Positions 1-11,367 of a DNA stretch of 64,000 nucleotides are shown piece after piece (position 1 is the first letter of the stretch; the number at the start of each line of letters is the position of its first letter). The notes under the pieces are model-generated. The model was not told the origin of the DNA. It did not search any database and worked only from the letters and a program-made list of their open reading frames with translations. The stretch is from Physella acuta. Its lineage: Eukaryota > Mollusca > Gastropoda > Physidae. The stretch covers positions 62,001-126,000 of the forward strand of contig NW_026731571.1 of the NCBI RefSeq assembly GCF_028476545.1, in the 5' to 3' direction. Made by a program: the position numbers and the translations under genes.

Positions 1-721
1 ACAAACATCTCCCCCAGTCGATCAACCCCCCCTCTCCATCCCCACCCTTACACACCCCTGGTACCGGTCAAGACAAATTTCGGCAACGAAGCGTGACGCG
101 TGTTAATCAATTCCCCTCTCGCCTGGATGGCCGTCTTTGTTCGTGGGTTATTCGCGCCCGGCCCAATATCTTATGCTAACATCTGGCAATAGGGGCAGTC
201 GAGCGAAGTGGGGGGGGGGGGGGGGGGGGGGGGGGGCGGGGGGTAGGGAAAGTGTGGACCGTTGAGGGATGGGGTGCCAATGGTGGGTGGTTGGGAGGGT
301 AGCAGTGGTATACCTGACAAGTCTATTATTGGTTTTGAAAGAATCTAATCACATTCTGCCCTCGGCGCTCCTCGGTGCCCGGCACCGCTGGCATCCTGGG
401 TCGTCATCACTCGTGCCCGCCACACACCCGCCCGTGTGGGTCAACTCTTGCTCTCAGGAAAAGATAATCACAATTTCCTTGAGATCAAAGGGAGGCAACC
501 CGTCATTAGATTAACTAGTAGAGAAATGAGACGAGGCATCTTTAATAGACTGTAATAACAATACCGCTTGTGTGTGAGGGTGAGGGTATGTGTGGGAGAA
601 GGGGGAGGGGGGGGAGGGGGGGATACACCACATTTGATGCTGGAATATGTAACCTCCCCACACCATCAGTACTAGAAACAAAATGTCTGCGTGACACAGG
701 AAACTTGGGTAGCACCACAGG
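1..721. other. Non-coding stretch with a long poly-G tract
   Basis: No gene or splice-flanked open frame is seen. The main feature is a run of 27 G at 210-236, followed after one C by six more G. Around 600-625 there is a second G-rich, purine-only patch. The rest is mixed-composition single-copy sequence. Confidence 0.6.
210..243. repeat. Poly-G homopolymer tract
   Basis: There are 27 consecutive G, one C and six G. It is the longest G/C homopolymer in the window. Such tracts can form G-quadruplex structures and are prone to length error in assembly, so the true length is uncertain. Confidence 0.9.
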
Positions 722-1500
722 ACCACACACACACACACACAAACACACAATCTGATGGTAGCCCCACACACACAATCTGATGGTAGCCCCACACACACAA
801 TCTGATGGTAGCCCCACACACACAATCTGATGGTAGCCCCACACACACAATCTGATGGTAGCCCCACACACACAATCTGATGGTAGCCCCACACACACAA
901 TCTGATGGTAGCCCCACTCACACAATCTGATGGTAGCCCCACACACACAATCTGATGGTAGCCCCACACACACAATCTGATGGTAGCCCCACACACACAA
1001 TCTGATGGTAGCCCCACACACACAATCTGATGGTAGCCCCACACACACAATCTGATGGTAGCCCCACACACACAATCTGATGGTAGCCCCACACACACAA
1101 TCTGATGGTAGCCCCACACACACAATCTGATGGTAGCCCCACACACACAATCTGATGGTAGCCCCACACACACAATCTGATGGTAGCCCCACACACACAA
1201 TCTGATGGTAGCCCCACACACACAATCTGATGGTAGCCCCACACACACAATCTGATGGTAGCCCCACACACACAATCTGATGGTAGCACCACAGGACCAC
1301 ACACACACACACACAATCTGATGGTAGCCCCACACACACAATCTGATGGTAGCCACACAGGACCACACACAAAGGCTGATGGTAGCACCACATGACCACA
1401 CACAAATGCTGATGGTAGCACCACAGGACCACACAATCTGATGGTAGCACCACAGGACCACACAATCTGATGGTAGCACCACAGGACCACACACAAATGC
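722..1500. repeat. 25-bp minisatellite array
   Basis: About 22 copies of a 25-bp unit containing CAATCTGATGGTAGCCCC plus an AC run occupy about 745-1287 with almost no divergence (one ACTC variant near 915). A right-hand part (1288-1500) has longer diverged units with ACCACAGGACCACAC. Because 25 is not a multiple of 3, the minus strand stays open in three frames, which yields spurious frames of up to 344 codons. Confidence 0.95.
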
Positions 1501-2789
1501 TGCTAAAACATTTGGTTCACGGCGAGATGAAATATTGTTTGGCATGTTTCTAGTTTCGTCCTCGCGAGAAAATCAAACAAAAGTTTCGGACAGTCCTGCA
1601 ACTGTTTGTTTAAAAAAGAAATATATAATTGTTACCATAGGGTAGTTGGTGCTCGAGAGGTTGTACACAACTAAGTTGCGGAAATCTTAGAAGCTTATGT
1701 TATGGAATATGATATGAACGGATCTGCATGTACAATAACGAGTTAGTTGAGACGGCATATTAAAACAGCAACAGTTCAGGTAAAGCCAACAGCTAAATGA
1801 ATGTGTTTACGTATTGTTGGATGTTGTTCCAACGCTAGTCGAATATTGGACAACCAACTTGCTGTATTTGTTGTACAACATTCATGTTGTAATGACAACA
1901 ATTAGCGCATCGTTTGGTCGAGGACGCTGCGATAACTAGGGCTATAATTAGATCACACTGTGTGTGTGATGGGGGAGGGGGGGGTAGGAGGGGTAACTTA
2001 AGCTTGAGGATGGGGATGGGTTTAACCTAGTTTAAATCCCCAACAAATTAACCGTCTCACATTCCCTGCCTAATTATTACCATGGTTTCCAGGTGTAGTT
2101 GAATTTGTTTTCAATCCGGTTTTTTTCTGTTTACACATTTGTTGCCTTGGCAACGGAAACCTAGAAGAAATACAGATACGTTTTCTGACGTTTGGTGTTC
2201 ACGTGAAGATTACACTGAAACCCATTAGCGTTCATCTGCAGTACGGAGCTCGCACGCGGGAACATCATCCAACATTAACGATATTCTTGTATGATTGGTT
2301 TTAGACACCAACAGAAGCTGACCATTGGTCGAATTGTTAGTTTCAACACTTTTAATGACCCCCCCCCCCCCACCCACACACAAACACGCCCCCCCCCCCC
2401 CCAACTATGTTGTAGCCAGGCCCTCGTTAGAGGGACAAAAACAAATACATCGATACACGTAATCCAACGGACAGCCGCCTCTGTTGTTGTCGAGCATGTC
2501 ACGTGATCGTTAACCTAAGCTTCTCACACCTCTGGGAGCCGTTAGCCGGCCCACTGCTCTGGGAGCCGTGAGCCGCCCCACAGCTGTCTCCTACCTGCTC
2601 GCGGGGCGCTTATTGTGCTTTGTCACGGCCGAGAGGGGCGAAGTGGCGCAGAAAACATTAGCGCCATTTCTTCTGCATTAAGGCGGGACAGGAGCAGACG
2701 ATTTGCTCAGGTAATGGCTGCAGCAGACGCGAGCATACCTGTGTGAGTAGGCAACATTTTAATGGCGACCGGATTTGACGGGGTTTGGC
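1501..2789. other. Mostly single-copy sequence, C-run pair and GC-rich patch
   Basis: No gene is recognised. Poly-C runs lie at about 2360-2370 and 2391-2402. A 27-bp duplication starting CTCTGGGAGCCG occurs at about 2523 and 2550. The part at 2520-2750 is CpG-rich and contains ATGGCTGCAGCAGACGCG directly before a GTGAGT-like donor at about 2741, which could be a first exon but is weak. Confidence 0.4.
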
Positions 2790-3066
2790 TTCTAGTATTT
2801 AATGGCTATTTGGTTGTGGTCGTCTGCTAGTATTTGATGGATTTTTGTTGTGGTCATCTGCTAGTATTTGATGGATTTTTGTAATGGTCGTCTGCCAGTA
2901 TTTGATGGATTTTTGTTGTGGTCGTCTGCTAATATTAATTAAAGACCTCTACTCCGGGAAGCTGCTAGCGTCTGGTTTTCTCGAGATAAGGTCGTCTGCT
3001 AGCATTTGTTGGGTAGCCTGCTAGCATCTGTTGGGTAGCCTGCTAGCATTTGTTGGGTAGCCTGCT
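2790..3066. repeat. 34-bp and 22-bp short tandem repeats
   Basis: About four copies of a 34-bp unit (core TCTGCTAGTATTTGATGG) lie at 2790-2935. After about 50 bp, three to four copies of a 22-bp unit (core GGGTAGCCTGCTAGCA) follow. The two units share CTGCTAG(T/C)AT, suggesting a common source. Confidence 0.8.
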
Positions 3067-3299
3067 GTCAACAAGCTGACGACATTGATATTGTTACGTC
3101 ACAGAAGCCAAACAAGACTGGGAAGAAAAAAACGTCACGGATTTGATCATATTGAGGCCACGAGTTTTCTCTGGACATTAAAACCGTTGGTCGTCTGCCC
3201 ACTCTCACGTGCACTGTTTTACTCGCAGTTTTGTTTGACGTGAGATGGCTCTCTAGCTGACAGCCCTGCTACCTCATCTACAGTAAACCACCGCCACCT

Positions 3300-3625
3300 A
3301 CCTCATGTCCAGTGCTACTACAGACCACCTACGTCATGTCCAGTGCTACTACAGACCACCTACGTCATGTCCAGTGCTACTACACACTACAGTCCATCTA
3401 CGTCATGTCCAGTGCTACTACACACTACAGACCATCTACGTCATGTCCAGTGCTACTACACACTACAGACCATCTACGACATGTCCAGTGCTACTACACA
3501 CTACAGTCCAACTAAGTCATGTCCAGTGCTACTACAGACCACCTACGTCGTGTCCAGTGCTACTACAGACAACCTACGTCGTGTCCAGTGCTACTACAGA
3601 CCACGGTCCACCTACGTCCAGCGAC
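3300..3625. repeat. 31/38-bp minisatellite array
   Basis: About ten copies of a unit with core CCAGTGCTACTACAGACCAC are present. Two length forms, 31 and 38 bp, differ by a 7-bp ACACTAC insertion, and the long form is grouped in the middle of the array. All three plus frames stay open over parts of it, giving spurious short frames. Confidence 0.9.
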
Positions 3626-3850
3626 AAACATAAAACAAAAGTGCGACGTCAAATATAAGACACCTAAATTGGATATAACGTCAATACCAGCTTATCACGT
3701 AATCCTAATCCCCTAATCATGCGTGATGGCTAATCCAGCGAGGGAGATGATGGCCGGTGCTGGACAGAATGCATTCAATCACTCACCAGCTGACCGGCAA
3801 ACGGCCATATTTGGGAGCCTACAAACGAGAGGATCTAATTCCTGTGACAG
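3626..3850. other. Single-copy sequence between array and candidate exon
   Basis: No repeat is seen. It ends in TTCCTGTGACAG, which could act as a splice acceptor for the candidate exon that follows. Confidence 0.3.
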
Positions 3851-4016
3851 GTATCATTGCGCGAGGACGTCCCGAGGGGTTTCTCGTCATATCGGGTTCT
3901 CCAAGATGGAAACCTTGAGAATGTTGACGTGAAAAGACCGGTTGATCGCGAGTTTTCACTTCCTGTCACGTGGGAGGCAGCACACCGACTCATTGATTTC
4001 TTGGGTTCAGTCGAAG
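3851..4016 (+). other. Candidate internal exon, unknown gene
   Basis: This 166-nt single-copy segment lies between an acceptor-like TTCCTGTGACAG and a donor-like GAAG/GTAAAG. One frame is open throughout and reads with ordinary protein composition, including YRVLQDGNLENVDVKRPVDR and then FSLPVTWEAAHRLIDFLG. I recognise no family. A second frame is also open over the left half, so openness alone is weak evidence. The acceptor has a poor pyrimidine tract. The donor abuts the 41-bp tandem array, so any intron would start in repeats. It could equally be non-coding. Confidence 0.2.
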
Positions 4017-4017
4017 G

Positions 4018-4186
4018 TAAAGTTATAGCGAGAACAGTACTCACATCACGGGAGCAAAGTTATAACGAGAAAAGTACTCACCCACATCATGGGGGCAAAG
4101 TTATAGCGAGAACAGTACTCACCCACATCACAGGGGCAAAGTTATAGCGAGAACAGTACTCACCCACATCACAGGGGCAAAGTTAT
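4018..4186. repeat. 41-bp tandem repeat
   Basis: Four copies of a 41-bp unit begin AGTTATAGCGAGAACAGTAC and end CAGGGGCAA. The first copy is shortened. It runs without a gap into the 42-bp array on the right, the junction being at the shared word AGTTATA. Confidence 0.9.
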
Positions 4187-4548
4187 AAAGTAGCCTTGTA
4201 TGTTTTTGATGAATGTTTGCCACGATATAAAGTAAACTTGTATGTTTTTGACGAATGTTTGCCACGATATAAAGTAACCTTGTATGTTTTTGACGAATGT
4301 TTGCCACGATATAAAGTAACCTTGTATGTTTTTGACGAATGTTTGCCACGATATAAAGTAAACTTGTATGTTTTTGACGAATGTTTGCCACGATATAAAG
4401 TAGCCTTGTATGTTTTTGACGAATGTTTGCCACGATATAAAGTAAACTTGTATGTTTTTGACGAATGTTTGCCACGATATAAAGTAAACTTGTATGTTTT
4501 TGACGAATGTTCGCCACGATATAAAGTAGCCTTGTATGTTTGTAGCCT
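4187..4548. repeat. 42-bp minisatellite array
   Basis: About 8.5 copies of a 42-bp unit containing TGTATGTTTTTGACGAATGT and CCACGATATAAAGTA are present. Copies differ mainly at GTAAACT/GTAGCCT/GTAACCT. The unit length is a multiple of 3, so both strands stay open (14-residue period). No acceptor, donor or homology supports translation. Confidence 0.95.
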
Positions 4549-5218
4549 ATTAAAGCCATAATTTTACCCCCGGTAAAAACCACAATAAATACAAAATAAT
4601 ATGATGAAAGGACGCCATTGATTATTTAAATGCAGGACGCAAAAAAATGTGTTTACATGATTAATGCGATAGAAAACCAATTCGCTTCTGCAGCAAATTC
4701 TTGCGGGGCCAGAACCGACCCAGGTTTAGCGATTTTTTTCGCCTGCAATTTTTTCATCATGCCTTACATCATTTTTTCATCATGCCTTACATCATTTTTT
4801 TTCTCCCGGCAGATCTGCCCATCCACTCGTTACCTCACCCACTCTGGGGCGATTCTTCCTCCCCTCCCCCCTCTTTCCCTCATTGCCTCTGTAGTGCTAG
4901 TCTATTCACCCCTTGCTATAATTACTATTGATCAACCCAAGCTCCCCTAGCCTACAGTATTTTTTCCGGAGATTCCCGATGCGAGAGAGAGGGGGAGTAT
5001 CATTTATTCATAGTCAGCGCCGTGCGGAATCTGTTTCTCATCTCCACACGAATCACGTGATTACCGTAGCCGTAACCCCACCTTATATTTGCCGAATTAA
5101 CCGTCCGATGCACAATAGCCCCACAACTTAAACTACTTCCGTCAACACCCTCGGCTTCCCCTCGGTGTTGTGGGAGACTCGTGTGGGACTAGTGTTTGAA
5201 GGAGCCGAGCCGGCAAAT
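4549..5218. other. Single-copy stretch, no gene recognised
   Basis: A short direct repeat of TCATCATGCCTTACATCATT lies at about 4755-4800, and there are pyrimidine-rich patches at 4855-4880. Short open frames here have no recognisable content. Confidence 0.5.
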
Positions 5219-5575
5219 ATTGACTCACACCATACACGTTTTGGTGGCCTTCATAGGCCGATACCACATTGACTGACTCAAACCATACACGTTTTGGTGG
5301 CCTTCATAGGCCGATACCACATTGACTGACTCAAACCATACACGTTTTGGTGGCCTTCATAGCCCGATACTAGCATGACTGACTCAAACCATACACGTTT
5401 TGGTAGATACTAGCATAACTGACTCAAACCATACACGTTTTGGTGACATTCAGAGTCCGATACTAGCATGACTGACTCAAACCATACACGTTTTGGGGGC
5501 CTTCAGAGGCCGATACCGCATTGACTGACTCAAACCATACACGTTTTGGTGGCCTTCTTAGGCCGATACGGCCAC
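5219..5575. repeat. 53-bp minisatellite array
   Basis: About seven copies of a 53-bp unit with the conserved core ACTCAAACCATACACGTTTT are present. The second half of the unit (GGTGGCCTTCATAGGCCGAT) is more variable, and one copy near 5400 lacks much of it. Confidence 0.95.
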
Positions 5576-5754
5576 AATTAAATCAAATCGTTTGCTAGAT
5601 GTTTGTTGGTCTTCAGATAAAGGCCTATACGGGCATAATTGGACTTCAGATGAAAGCCGGTATGAAGATGTAGAATCGCTGAATACTAATTTAGATGCAC
5701 GGTATGACGCGGAATTATGTAGGCTTGTTTGCCCTGTTCCTTATTAGTCTCTGG

Positions 5755-5918
5755 TGGATGGACCTAGTGGTAGCCAGTAAGTAGCTGGACCAAGTGGTAG
5801 CCAGTAAGTAGCTGGATCTAGTGGTAGCCAGTAAGTAGCTGGACCAAGTGGTAGCCAGTAAGTAGCTGGATCTAGTGGTAGCCAGTAAGTAGCTGGACCT
5901 AGTGCCAGCCAGTAAATA
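5755..5918. repeat. 27-bp minisatellite array
   Basis: Six copies of a 27-bp unit with core GTGGTAGCCAGTAAGTAGCT are present. Copies alternate between GGATCTA and GGACCAA, so the true period is a 54-bp dimer over most of the array. The multiple-of-3 length keeps the minus strand open without other coding signs. Confidence 0.9.
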
Positions 5919-6061
5919 GTTGTCGAACCACACAGCAAACTTCGTCACTCTTGGATTTTCTTCAGTAGAATTCTCCAATATTTCAAGACACTGGGTACAT
6001 CATTGAAGTCGTTAAAATTTTCACGTTTGCTGGACAGTATTGCCAAGTCGTTTAACTTGTC

Positions 6062-6125
6062 CACTAAACACAGACTTGTCCCGTCTAAACACAGACTTGT
6101 CCCGTCTAAACACAGACTTGTCCAA
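6062..6125. repeat. 21-bp short tandem repeat
   Basis: Three copies of a 21-bp unit with core CTAAACACAGACTTGTCC are present. Confidence 0.85.
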
Positions 6126-6527
6126 CTTAAACACATCAATGCCTAATCCCACAGCAAAAAACTGAGCAATATTGCAAAAAACTGGGTCGATATTGAATTT
6201 GCAACCCGTGCAAATGGATTTTTGTTCAATCAGGATATGTATGGGCCGGTGCCGTGGTAAAAAACACCCCCGACAGATTTATAGTGGTAAGAGCCTGTAT
6301 TTAAATGTTTGACTGATGTGTGAGGCCAATAAACCGTGTTTATGGGGCGGGCACCGTGAGCAGCACAAGATCTATTCCCGGGGTGGGGGTGGAGGGGGGG
6401 GGGGAGAATGTCTCCCTCCCCCTCCTTAACCCAACCAATATCTTGAGCAATCGATGTCAGGGTTTGTGGGAGGGGTAATGTTCTAATTCGTCTATATCTA
6501 GGTTAGAACGTATATATACACAAACAC
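6126..6527. other. Single-copy stretch with G-rich patch
   Basis: No gene is recognised. A G-rich run lies at about 6377-6405 and a C-rich patch immediately follows it. Confidence 0.5.
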
Positions 6528-6652
<125 letters not shown>

Positions 6653-6837
6653 TAGCCAGGCAATGTGAATATCGTCTGATGTTGTTAAGATCGTAAAAGT
6701 GGGTCAACTCCCCCCCCCCCACCCCCCTCTATCTCTTAAAATCGGGCCATCGATCTCAGGTCAGAACCTCGGACGGTGTCAATCTTGGTCAATCTTGGCG
6801 TCAAATTTTCTTGGACAGCTCTTGACTCTTGGTCAAC

Positions 6838-6900
6838 CTCCGCCCCCACCCCATCGCTCCCCGCCCCCACCCCATCGCTCCCCACCCCATCCCTCCCCGC
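6838..6900. repeat. 20-bp C-rich tandem repeat
   Basis: About three copies of CGCCCCCACCCCATCGCTCC are present, the last shortened. Confidence 0.85.
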
Positions 6901-7315
6901 CACGGAGCCAACAACTGGAGCTGATGTGGGAAGAGCCGGTCATCACGTGGTACGTGAACTCACGAGATGACCGTGCGGCGTCTTACGTGTAGTGGACATG
7001 ACTGGACATATCGGTCAGGTGAATTGATGATTTCTGGTATAAGGATGTAACGTTAAAACCTTCTAAGTCATATGACTGCTCATGTTTTAGTATATAAAAT
7101 GGAATGTCTTCAGTCAACTTGTTTAAACAGTTACGCGTAATGTGTTGCAAGTACAATCTCATCAAAACAATCGGACAGTGACTCCAGGTCAGTGACCCCG
7201 TGGGTATTGATGATAACAGGCAGGTGACTAGTGTAGATGCGGATATCAAACTTCATTTGTCTAGCCTTCTAACGGTAGTTCGCTGTATACACTGGTGCTG
7301 ACATCATGCATGATT
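6901..7315. other. Single-copy stretch, no gene recognised
   Basis: An 88-codon minus frame at 6983-7249 has no recognisable motif. No splice-flanked frame is seen. Confidence 0.4.
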
Positions 7316-7506
7316 TTACTCACAACACACTTGACTTTACTGACACCACACTTGACTTTACTGACACCACACTTGACTTTACTGACACCGCACTTGACTT
7401 TACTGACACCGCACTTGACTTTACTGACACCACACTTGACTTTACTGACACCGCACTTGACTTTACTGACACCGCACTTGACTTTACTGACAGCACACTT
7501 GACTTC
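7316..7506. repeat. 21-bp minisatellite array
   Basis: About nine copies of CTTGACTTTACTGACACCAC plus A or G are present. Copies differ almost only by CACCACA/CACCGCA, and one has CAGCACA. It is the first of three unrelated arrays in 1.4 kb. Both strands are open with a 7-residue period, which I take as an effect of repeat length. Confidence 0.95.
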
Positions 7507-7588
7507 TTCTAAAAATACTTGTTGACTGACACTAGACATGAGTTCTACCGACACAAGCCAAAAACCACAGCCTCTCATTAATCAAAGT

Positions 7589-7601
7589 CCCCCCCCCCCC
7601 C
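7589..7601. repeat. Poly-C tract
   Basis: Thirteen consecutive C lie between two arrays. Confidence 0.9.
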
Positions 7602-7667
7602 GTCAGCACTTTGTTGTTCGTATCGATCTCAGTGATTTGAGTTGACAAATCAATATATCAATTTATT

Positions 7668-8295
7668 CCTTCTTGCTGTAAACTACACCTTTTTGCTGTA
7701 AACTACACCTTGGTGCTGTAAACTACACCTTGGTGCTGTAAACTACACATTTTTGCTGTAAACTACACCTTGTTGCTGTAAACTACACCTTGGTGCTGTA
7801 AACTACACCTTGTTGCTGTAAACTACACATTGTAGCTGTAAATTACACCTTGGTGCTGTAAACTACACCTTGGTGCTGTAAACTACACCTCGTTGCTGTA
7901 AACTACACCTTGTAGCTGTAAATTACACCTTGGTGCTGTAAACTACACCTTGGTGCAGTAAACTACACCTTGGTACTGTAAACTACACCTTGTTGCTGTA
8001 AACTACACCTTGGTGCTGTAAACTACACCTTGTTGCTGTAAACTACACCTCGTTGCTGTAAATTACACCTTGGTGCTGTAAACTACACCTTGTTGCTGTA
8101 AACTACACCTTGGTGCTGTAAACTACACCTTTTTGCTGTAAACTACACCTTGTTGCTGTAAACTACACCTTGGTGCTGTAAACTACACCTTATTGCTGTA
8201 AACTACACCTTGTTGCTGTAAATTACACCTTGGTGCTGTAAACTACACCTTGGTGCTGTAAACTACACCTTGGTGCTGTAAACTACACCTTGTTG
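7668..8295. repeat. 20-bp minisatellite array
   Basis: About 31 copies of a 20-bp unit (GCTGTAAACTACACCTTGGT) are present. The 3-4 bases before GCTG vary most (TTGG, TTGT, TTTT, TCGT, TTAT), and AAATTACACC variants recur at irregular intervals. The array abuts a different 16-bp array on the right after about 25 bp. Confidence 0.97.
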
Positions 8296-8319
8296 AGCTA
8301 TGGGAGGTCCGTGGTACCT

Positions 8320-8682
8320 GGACAACACGGCCACTGGACAACACGGCCACTGGACAACACGGCCACTGGACAACACGGCCACTGGACAACACGGCCACTG
8401 GACAACACGGCCACTGGACAACACGGCCACTGGACAACACGGCCACTGGACAACACGGCCACTGGACAACACGGCCACTGGACAACACGGCCACTGACAA
8501 CACGGCCACTGGACAACACGGCCACTGGACAACACGGCCACTGGACAACACGGCCACTGGACAACACGGCCACTGGACAACACGGCCACTGACAACACGG
8601 CCACTGGACAACACGGCCACTGGACAACACGGCCACTGGACAACACGGCCACTGACAACACGGCCACTGGACAACACGGCCA
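8320..8682. repeat. 16-bp minisatellite array
   Basis: About 23 copies of ACTGGACAACACGGCC are present. Three or four copies are 15 bp, having lost one G. Since 16 is not a multiple of 3, every minus frame is open, giving several spurious frames of 131-178 codons. Sequence identity is very high, which suggests recent expansion. Confidence 0.97.
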
Positions 8683-9939
8683 TTACTGGACATTCGTTCT
8701 GCTTCTCCATGGTACCTACTGTTTTAATTATAGAACTAGGTCTAGTGGGTAGTCTATTCCCTAATAGGATCCCTAGCACCAGGTCTATTGGCCAGCCTGT
8801 CTATGATAGCACCAGGTCTAGTGGCCAGCCTGTCCCTGATAGCACCATGTCTGGCATCAAGCACCGGTAGCTCAGACGAGACATTGATCACAGAGATAAG
8901 ACACGATTTGCCTCCCTTCGGCCCTGATGTTATCGCTCACCCTTTCAAAGCTTACGTCCCTTTGTTCTCCGGGGATACGAGATCATGACGTAACTCTATC
9001 CTTAGGATGTAACTCTATCCTTGGGATGTAACGCTATCCCTCTCTCGACGTCTCAACAGCTTTGTCAACCATCCGGCCCGCCCTCCCCACCTCAACTCAC
9101 AAACCGTTCGATCACATGACTTGATGCCTTAATTGAACGGCTTGGATGTTTCACGTTAAACCTGGTGGCGTTACCTGAATCTTGCTGACGTCGAAACCCG
9201 AGCCCAACCCAACCCCTGGGGCTTGTAAGCAGCACCACTGCACATGCTGGCCAGTGATATTTCGCATCCCCCTCCCTCCCCGGCCTCCATATTTAATGTG
9301 CTAGAATCATTTCCTGTTTTACAAGCAGTCACGTGATATAGGTCTGGGGTGTGCTCTCTTTTGGGTCGTAAAAATATTTTTTATTTAATGGTGCCCGGGG
9401 GGAGGGATTTGATACACTTATATTGTTGTCATTACAAACTAGTCCGTCAGATCAAAGAGTGCTCCTAACCAGCCTTGATAGTTTACATGCACTGAAATAT
9501 TTCCTTTCTCCGTGAAGTCACTTAACACAGTACCACAATCATCCCTCCATGAATCATTCATGTCTACGCGCGAAGATTGTGTCAACAGTCTTGATAGCCC
9601 GCGGCTATAGCCACAAGAAAAATTGTGCAAATAGCATCTGCACGTCGCATCCCGCGGGCGGGCCTCCCCCCCCCCCCCCCCTTAAACTTCTTGATGTGGG
9701 AAACATTTAACGTGGTAATCCCAGGTGAACCACTGAATTAATGTCCCCAATTTTTGTTTAACCACACCCCAGGCATCTTTTTGTCGAGAGGTGGGGGGTG
9801 AGGGAGTTGAGCAGGAAATTGAGCTTTGTTGTTCCAACGTTGCCAGGATTCTCCCCAACTTCTTCCAAACCGCCGGAATGTTTTCCTGTCGTATTGACTT
9901 TTCCGCCTTTTGCCTGTGTAGCGCACCTCTCACAAACCC
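8683..9939. other. Single-copy stretch with short duplications
   Basis: A short direct duplication around GATAGCACCAGGTCTA lies at about 8770-8850, and GGATGTAACTCTATCCTT is repeated at about 9003-9040. A poly-C tract of 16 lies at 9666-9681. No gene is recognised. The 127-codon minus frame ending at 9682 overlaps a decayed repeat and has no known motif. Confidence 0.45.
9666..9681. repeat. Poly-C tract
   Basis: Sixteen consecutive C. Confidence 0.9.
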
Positions 9940-10085
9940 AAACACCATGCGCACCAAACCGCATCTATGCCTACATCTCTCGCAAACAAAAAATATGGTG
10001 CGCATCAAACTGTTCCAATGCCTACACTTCCTCTCAAAAACAACAAGGTGCGCACCAAACCGCACTCATGCCTACCGGTGCTTTC
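9940..10085. repeat. Diverged ~51-bp tandem repeat
   Basis: Three diverged copies share GTGCGCACCAAACCGCA and an ATGCCTACA word. Copies are much less alike than in most arrays here, so it is probably old. Confidence 0.6.
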
Positions 10086-10704
10086 GACCAAGCCTTATGT
10101 TAGTGTTCTGAAAGCGCGATAAATATGAGCTTGCCCATGTGAATAGTTCCTGGACACCGTTTTCCCCCTGGCCATGTCATTAAGTAGATTCAGTTACAAG
10201 CCCGACTCCTTCCCTTAATGCTAGCTGTCAGGCCGCCATTTTTTTCTTGACCTCCAGGAGTCGTGGCCTGACGGAGAAACCAATTGTCGTCTTCTCAAGT
10301 CTCACCATTTAATGATAGTCCGTCGGCCGCTAGAACATCGGCCATGCGCCAACCGGATGAACGGCGACCTACCTACTTAACACGCCCATACAATTTTCTC
10401 TTGTATTTAAATCTAACAATGGAGAAGGGGGCGGCGGCGGAGACGAAAAAAGAAAATTTGATACTTATGTCTTGTTAGCTATTACATGTATGTCAGACAC
10501 ATGTATGAGTGTCAGACACTTAGCAAGATGTGTCTGACAGTTGTGTCAAACAGACGACATCCATAACTTAAAGAAAAAAACTTAAAGAAATCGCCACCCA
10601 TTTTGTCGATCAGCTTGTGAAAAGGAAAAGTGTTCTAAAAATAGCCGAGCATGTGTATCGGGCTTACAGTATCAGCTAGGTCACGCATCACTGGTGGCTT
10701 TCAC
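10086..10704. other. Single-copy stretch, no gene recognised
   Basis: A short patch of related words (TGTCAGACAC, TGTCTGACAG) lies at about 10490-10550. No splice-flanked open frame is seen. Confidence 0.5.
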
Positions 10705-11060
10705 GCCTCGCCGGTAACACTCACGTTTCAACGATCTAGCCGTGTAGCCTACTTGGTAGCACTCACGTTTCAACGACCTAGCTATGTAGCAGCACTCACG
10801 TTTCGACGATCTAGCTATGTAGCAGCACTCACGTTTCAACGATCTAGCTGTGTAGCCTACTTGGTAGCACTCACGTTTCAACGACCTAGCTATGTAGCAG
10901 CACTCACGTTTCGACGATCTAGCTATGTAGCAGCACTCACGTTTCGACGATCTAGCTATGTAGCAGCACTCACGTTTCAACGATCTAGCTGTGTAGCCTA
11001 CTTGGTAGCACTCACGTTTCAACGATGTAGCTGTGTAGCCTACCTTGTAGCGTCAAGTAC
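10705..11060. repeat. 33/42-bp composite minisatellite array
   Basis: About ten copies of a unit with core CACTCACGTTTCAACGATCT are present. A 33-bp form ends AGCTATGTAGCAG, and a 42-bp form adds CTACTTGGT. The order long-short-short-long repeats, giving a higher-order period of about 108-141 bp. Both lengths are multiples of 3, so both strands are open over the array. Confidence 0.95.
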
Positions 11061-11224
11061 ACACTATGCTACGGCTCTTTACCACGCTACTGCTACTCCT
11101 GTTCATTCTTAGTTGTAATGTTCGACGGGATTTCCGCCAACATAACTAGGTACTACGTGTCAACTTGTGATATGCCATATGGACCGTTGGCTCCAATTTG
11201 GGTTTGGTTGAATAACAGGTAAAC
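11061..11224. other. Single-copy flank of the GTCACAGG array
   Basis: It contains TGGGTTTGGTTGAATAACAG just before the array. A related G/T-rich flank is found beside the other two copies of this repeat family. Confidence 0.4.
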
Positions 11225-11367
11225 GGAAAAAAAGTCACAGGAAAAAAAAACACAGAAAAAAAGTCACAGTTTTTGCTAGGAAAAAAAGTCACGGAAAAAA
11301 AGTCACAGTGGAAAAAATTTTTTGGAAAAAAAGTCACAGAAATAAAGTCACAGAAAAAAAGTCACAA
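11225..11367. repeat. GTCACAGG/poly-A minisatellite, locus 1
   Basis: About nine loosely repeated units of GGAAAAAAAGTCACA occur, some spaced by other bases. The right end decays into GTCACAGAAATAAAGTCACA. The same unit occurs in opposite orientation at 12098-12202 and 34095-34400, so this is a dispersed family and not only a local expansion. Confidence 0.9.

Noticed and set aside
542-1545. Minus-strand frames of 192-344 codons
   Set aside because: A 25-bp repeat with no stops is open in three minus frames at once, which is incompatible with selection for one protein.
7668-8295. CRISPR array
   Set aside because: Units are directly joined without unique spacers, here and in all other arrays. 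The window is eukaryotic in character.
9682-10111. Overlapping frames of 101-127 codons on both strands
   Set aside because: They overlap a decayed 51-bp repeat and contradict each other. No domain is seen.
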